From NCBI RefSeq assembly GCF_009617585.1, contig NZ_WIXI01000038.1, positions 129,817-193,816 on the forward strand: 64,000 nt of DNA. The letters are read 5' to 3'. Shown here one piece after another: positions 61,568 to 64,000 of the stretch (position 1 is the first letter of the stretch; the number at the start of each line of letters is the position of its first letter). Position numbers and translations under genes: made by a program. Below the pieces are notes generated by a model, which was not told where the DNA came from, did not search any database, and saw only the letters and a list, made by a program, of their open reading frames with translations. Source of the DNA: Endobacterium cereale (GTDB taxonomy: Bacteria; Pseudomonadota; Alphaproteobacteria; Rhizobiales; Rhizobiaceae).

Positions 61568-63082
61568 TCAGGTTTCGCTGGGTACTATACCAGCCTGCTG
61601 CAGCCATTCGTGCAAGGGGAGAAGCGCTTCGTGTTCGAGTGCAGCAGACAGATAGGTCAGTGTGCGGGGCATATGCTGCATATAACCTGGCTTGCCGTCC
61701 CGTTGCATCAGCCTCACCCACAGGCCCGCCAGCTTGCAGTTGCGCTGTGCCGCCATGATGGACCAGGCCTTTAAAAAGGCCTTTTCATCGAAATTCCCCT
61801 GTGCATGGCGCAGGCGAAGATAATCCGCCATCAGCGTGTTGGCGAGGTCAGGCTCGATGGTGACACGCGCATCCTGAACCAGCGATGCGACATCATAGGC
61901 CGTCGGTCCGATCATGCCGTCCTGAAAGTCGATGATCCCGACCTTGCGGACGCCTTCCGCCTGCTCCTGCCAGATGATGTTGGGCGAATGAAAATCGCGC
62001 AGCAGGAGATGGGTCTCGCCGCCAGACAGTTCGGCGATCAGGTCGTCCCAGATCGCCAGATAGTTTTGGCGCTGGTCTTCGCTGGCCTGCGTCCCGTTTT
62101 TCCACGGCAGGTGCCAGTCCAGCAGCAGGCGTGCTTCCATTTTCATGGCAACTGGATCAAAATCCGGCACATGGTGGCTGCGCCCGTCGGCAAACGGGAT
62201 ATTCTGTTGCGGGTTCTGAACATGCAGATGGGCGAGCGCAGCAATGCTTTCGCGGTAGCGTTCAGCGATCGGCTGGCCGGTATCGTCAAGCACGCCTTCC
62301 GAACCGATATCTTCGAGCAGCAGAAAACCGGCTTCATAGTCGGCAACATGGATTTCCGGTGCCGTCAGCCCGACACCGCGCAAATAACCGGCAATGGCGA
62401 CAAAAGGCTCGATGCTTTCGGCAATATGCGCGACCTTGGGATAAGGTTTTCCATCCAGAACCGCCGGGCCTTCCGGGCGTTTCGGCCAGTCCATGAGGAT
62501 GACCGAGGTGTCATCGGCGGCATGGATCTTTTCATAGGCGCGCATGACAGATGCATCGCCCGTCAGAAAACGCCGCCGACTTCCGACATAGCCATTGCCA
62601 TCAAGAAAATGCCGAATGGCGAGTGTCCGGGCGATCCGCTCGGCGCGCGAGTTGCTGGCCGTTATGGTCGCAAACCGCCCGGTGCCTTTGTGTTCCAATG
62701 TCATGGCGATCCGGTCATGCGGCAGCGCTGCCGCCCCGATTTCCGGCCATTCTACGATGCAGATTCCGTCCGACAGAGCCTCATCAAAGCCGAGTTCATC
62801 AAGCTCGGAACTGTCGGCCAGACGGTAGAGATCGAAATGCGCCACTGGGACGCGCAATGGATACATCTGGACCAACGTAAATGTCGGGCTTGGGACTTCC
62901 AGGTCGTCGTCATCAGCCAATGCGCGCAAGAAGGCGCGGGCGAGCGTCGATTTTCCAGCGCCAAGATCACCCGAAAGCGCAAGGCAATCGCCGGCTTTCA
63001 AGGCGAGTGCCAGATCCTCACCAAGACGGGCCGTGTCGGCCTCGTCCTTCAGTTCAATAGTGAAAACTGTTCTGCCGTTCAT
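61568..63082 (-). CDS. Fusion of TsaE (t6A ATPase) with AmgK-like sugar kinase
   Basis: A 504-residue two-domain protein. Residues about 1-150 are TsaE, the ATPase of the tRNA N6-threonylcarbamoyladenosine machinery: P-loop LSGDLGAGKSTLARAFLRAL near 35, then PSPTFTLVQMY and HFDLYRLADSSELDELGFDE. Residues about 170-500 are an aminoglycoside-phosphotransferase-like kinase with LLLRDFHSPNIIW (catalytic Asp/Asn) and IIDFQDGMIGPTAYDVASL (metal-binding Asp), resembling AmgK, the MurNAc/GlcNAc anomeric kinase. Such fusions are known in alphaproteobacteria. The start overlaps the divL stop (ATGA), and murU follows after 25 bp. Confidence 0.9.
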   Translation of the reverse strand: MNGRTVFTIELKDEADTARLGEDLALALKAGDCLALSGDLGAGKSTLARAFLRALADDDDLEVPSPTFTLVQMYPLRVPVAHFDLYRLADSSELDELGFDEALSDGICIVEWPEIGAAALPHDRIAMTLEHKGTGRFATITASNSRAERIARTLAIRHFLDGNGYVGSRRRFLTGDASVMRAYEKIHAADDTSVILMDWPKRPEGPAVLDGKPYPKVAHIAESIEPFVAIAGYLRGVGLTAPEIHVADYEAGFLLLEDIGSEGVLDDTGQPIAERYRESIAALAHLHVQNPQQNIPFADGRSHHVPDFDPVAMKMEARLLLDWHLPWKNGTQASEDQRQNYLAIWDDLIAELSGGETHLLLRDFHSPNIIWQEQAEGVRKVGIIDFQDGMIGPTAYDVASLVQDARVTIEPDLANTLMADYLRLRHAQGNFDEKAFLKAWSIMAAQRNCKLAGLWVRLMQRDGKPGYMQHMPRTLTYLSAALEHEALLPLHEWLQQAGIVPSET

Positions 63083-64000
63083 TCGGCGGCAACGGAGCGG
63101 GCATTCAGCGCGCTCGGGATACGGCAGGTTACGGTTGTGCCCTGGCTTGGGCCGCTTTCGATACGCACGTCACCATGGTGCAGCGTCACAAAGCTTTCAA
63201 CGATGGAAAGGCCGAGACCGGCACCGCTTCTCTTCCCGCCCTTGTTGCTGGAAGAGAAGCGGTCAAACACCGTTTTCAGCATGTCCTCAGGGATGCCAGG
63301 TCCTTTGTCGGCCACGGAGAAGAAGAAATCCTCGCTTTGGCGCCAGCAGTTGAGCGTAATTGTCGTACCTTCCGGTGCGAAATTGGTGGCATTGGTGATC
63401 AGCTTGATCAGAATCTGCTTGAGACGCTGCTGGTCGGCAACAATCGCGCCTAGGCCCGACGGAGCATTGATCTCCAGCGTGACGTTGTTTTCCTGAAGAC
63501 GATTGGCGATCTGCAGCGACACGTCATCAAGCAATTCATCGATATCGGTTTCGTTGTAGTTCAACTGCATGATGCCGGCATCGACCGTTGCCAGATCGAG
63601 AATGTCATTGACGATCGTCAGCAGGACCGAGGACGATGTCGAAATATGATCGACATACTCGGCCTGACGTTCGTTAAGATCGCCAAGGCCCGGCGTCTTC
63701 AGGAGATCGGTGAAACCGATGATGTTGGTCAGCGGAGAACGCAGTTCGTAGGAGACGTGCTGAACGAAATCGTTCTTCAGTTCATCGGCCTTGCGCAGCG
63801 CTTCGTTCTTTTCCTTCAGCGCCCGTTCCGCCAGCGCACTGTCGGTGCGGTTGACGAAGGTGAGCATGGTCTGCGCGTTCGGCAGCGGAATGACAGCATA
63901 ATCGAGCACGAGGCCTGAATGCAGTTCGAACGTGCCTTGCAGTGAGGGACGTTCATCATCGAAATTGGTCAGCATCTGACCAAAATGACGCCAACCGTCC
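63079..64000 (-). CDS. divL: DivL-like sensor kinase with tyrosine at the phospho-acceptor site, 5' end outside window
   Basis: The C-terminal 306 residues of a membrane-type histidine-kinase-like protein. A PAS-like segment (GLVLDYAVIPLPNAQTMLTF) leads into a dimerisation helix (HVSYELRSPLTNIIGFTDLL) and a HATPase domain (LIKLITNATNFAPEG, DKGPGIPEDMLKTVFDRFS, SGAGLGLSIVESF). At the position of the phosphorylated histidine the codon 63748-63750 encodes tyrosine (S-Y-E-L-R). This is the hallmark of DivL, which in Caulobacter controls CckA-CtrA signalling without needing phosphotransfer. The N-terminal part is beyond base 64000. It heads divL-tsaE/amgK-murU-addB-addA. Confidence 0.88.
   Translation of the reverse strand, partial: DGWRHFGQMLTNFDDERPSLQGTFELHSGLVLDYAVIPLPNAQTMLTFVNRTDSALAERALKEKNEALRKADELKNDFVQHVSYELRSPLTNIIGFTDLLKTPGLGDLNERQAEYVDHISTSSSVLLTIVNDILDLATVDAGIMQLNYNETDIDELLDDVSLQIANRLQENNVTLEINAPSGLGAIVADQQRLKQILIKLITNATNFAPEGTTITLNCWRQSEDFFFSVADKGPGIPEDMLKTVFDRFSSSNKGGKRSGAGLGLSIVESFVTLHHGDVRIESGPSQGTTVTCRIPSALNARSVAAE

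Noticed and set aside
61805..63496. 563-codon open frame antisense to the TsaE-kinase fusion and divL
   Set aside because: Crosses two real genes and lacks family features.

Overview
The window is a 64 kb piece of an alphaproteobacterial chromosome, almost certainly from the Rhizobiales (Rhizobiaceae or a close relative of Agrobacterium/Rhizobium). The evidence is gene content and order (hemE-origin-ppsR-maf-aroE-coaE-dnaQ-secB, parAB-rsmG-mnmG-mnmE-rho, gyrB, trpFBA-accD-folC, addAB-murU-tsaE/amgK-divL), the large NAD-type glutamate dehydrogenase, and lineage-specific families (TrcR/DUF1013, DUF1674, DUF2852, HemJ, TimA). Coding density is very high. I saw no rRNA or tRNA gene, no insertion sequence, no prophage and no CRISPR array.

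The centre of the window is the likely chromosomal replication origin: the only gene-free stretch of about 400 bp (35059-35458), between hemE and ppsR. It carries one perfect and several degenerate DnaA boxes, AT-rich patches and three GANTC (CcrM) sites, and gene orientation switches from mostly minus on its left to mostly plus on its right. Around it lie the chromosomal parA-parB genes and five parS-like sites (TGTTTCACGTGAAACA and close variants). Two of these form a perfect inverted repeat just after gyrB that also looks like its terminator.

Left arm (1-35 kb): partial pyridoxal kinase, NAD-glutamate dehydrogenase, an MFS transporter, purH, a heparinase II/III-like protein, htpX-rsmB, a small SDHAF4-like protein, a secreted thermonuclease-like protein, a frameshifted Sel1-repeat gene, acs, trcR, minCDE (with a CtrA-like site upstream), prpE, the YggS PLP protein, leuS-lptE-holA, then parB-parA-rsmG-mnmG-mnmE-rho and hemJ-hemE. 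From about 25 to 32 kb base composition is visibly lower in GC than the flanks.

Right arm (35-64 kb): ppsR, maf-aroE-coaE-dnaQ (overlapping genes), secB and fxsA on the other strand, the tightly overlapping timA-mltA-smr-xre operon, gyrB, an intracellular PHB depolymerase, a DUF2852 protein, a YgjP-type metallopeptidase, trpF-trpB-trpA-accD-folC, then on the minus strand divL-tsaE/amgK-murU-addB-addA-trxA. The work covered is replication and partitioning, division-site placement and cell-cycle control, tRNA and rRNA modification, tryptophan and tetrahydropyrrole synthesis, fatty-acid entry, peptidoglycan turnover and recycling, and double-strand break repair.

Nothing here looks like a wholly undescribed defence or mobile system. 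The most noteworthy signals are the origin/parS landscape, the combined parS-terminator, the unusual chromosomal position of minCDE with its CtrA-like site, a short repeat recurring in unrelated frames, and a one-base frameshift in the Sel1 gene.
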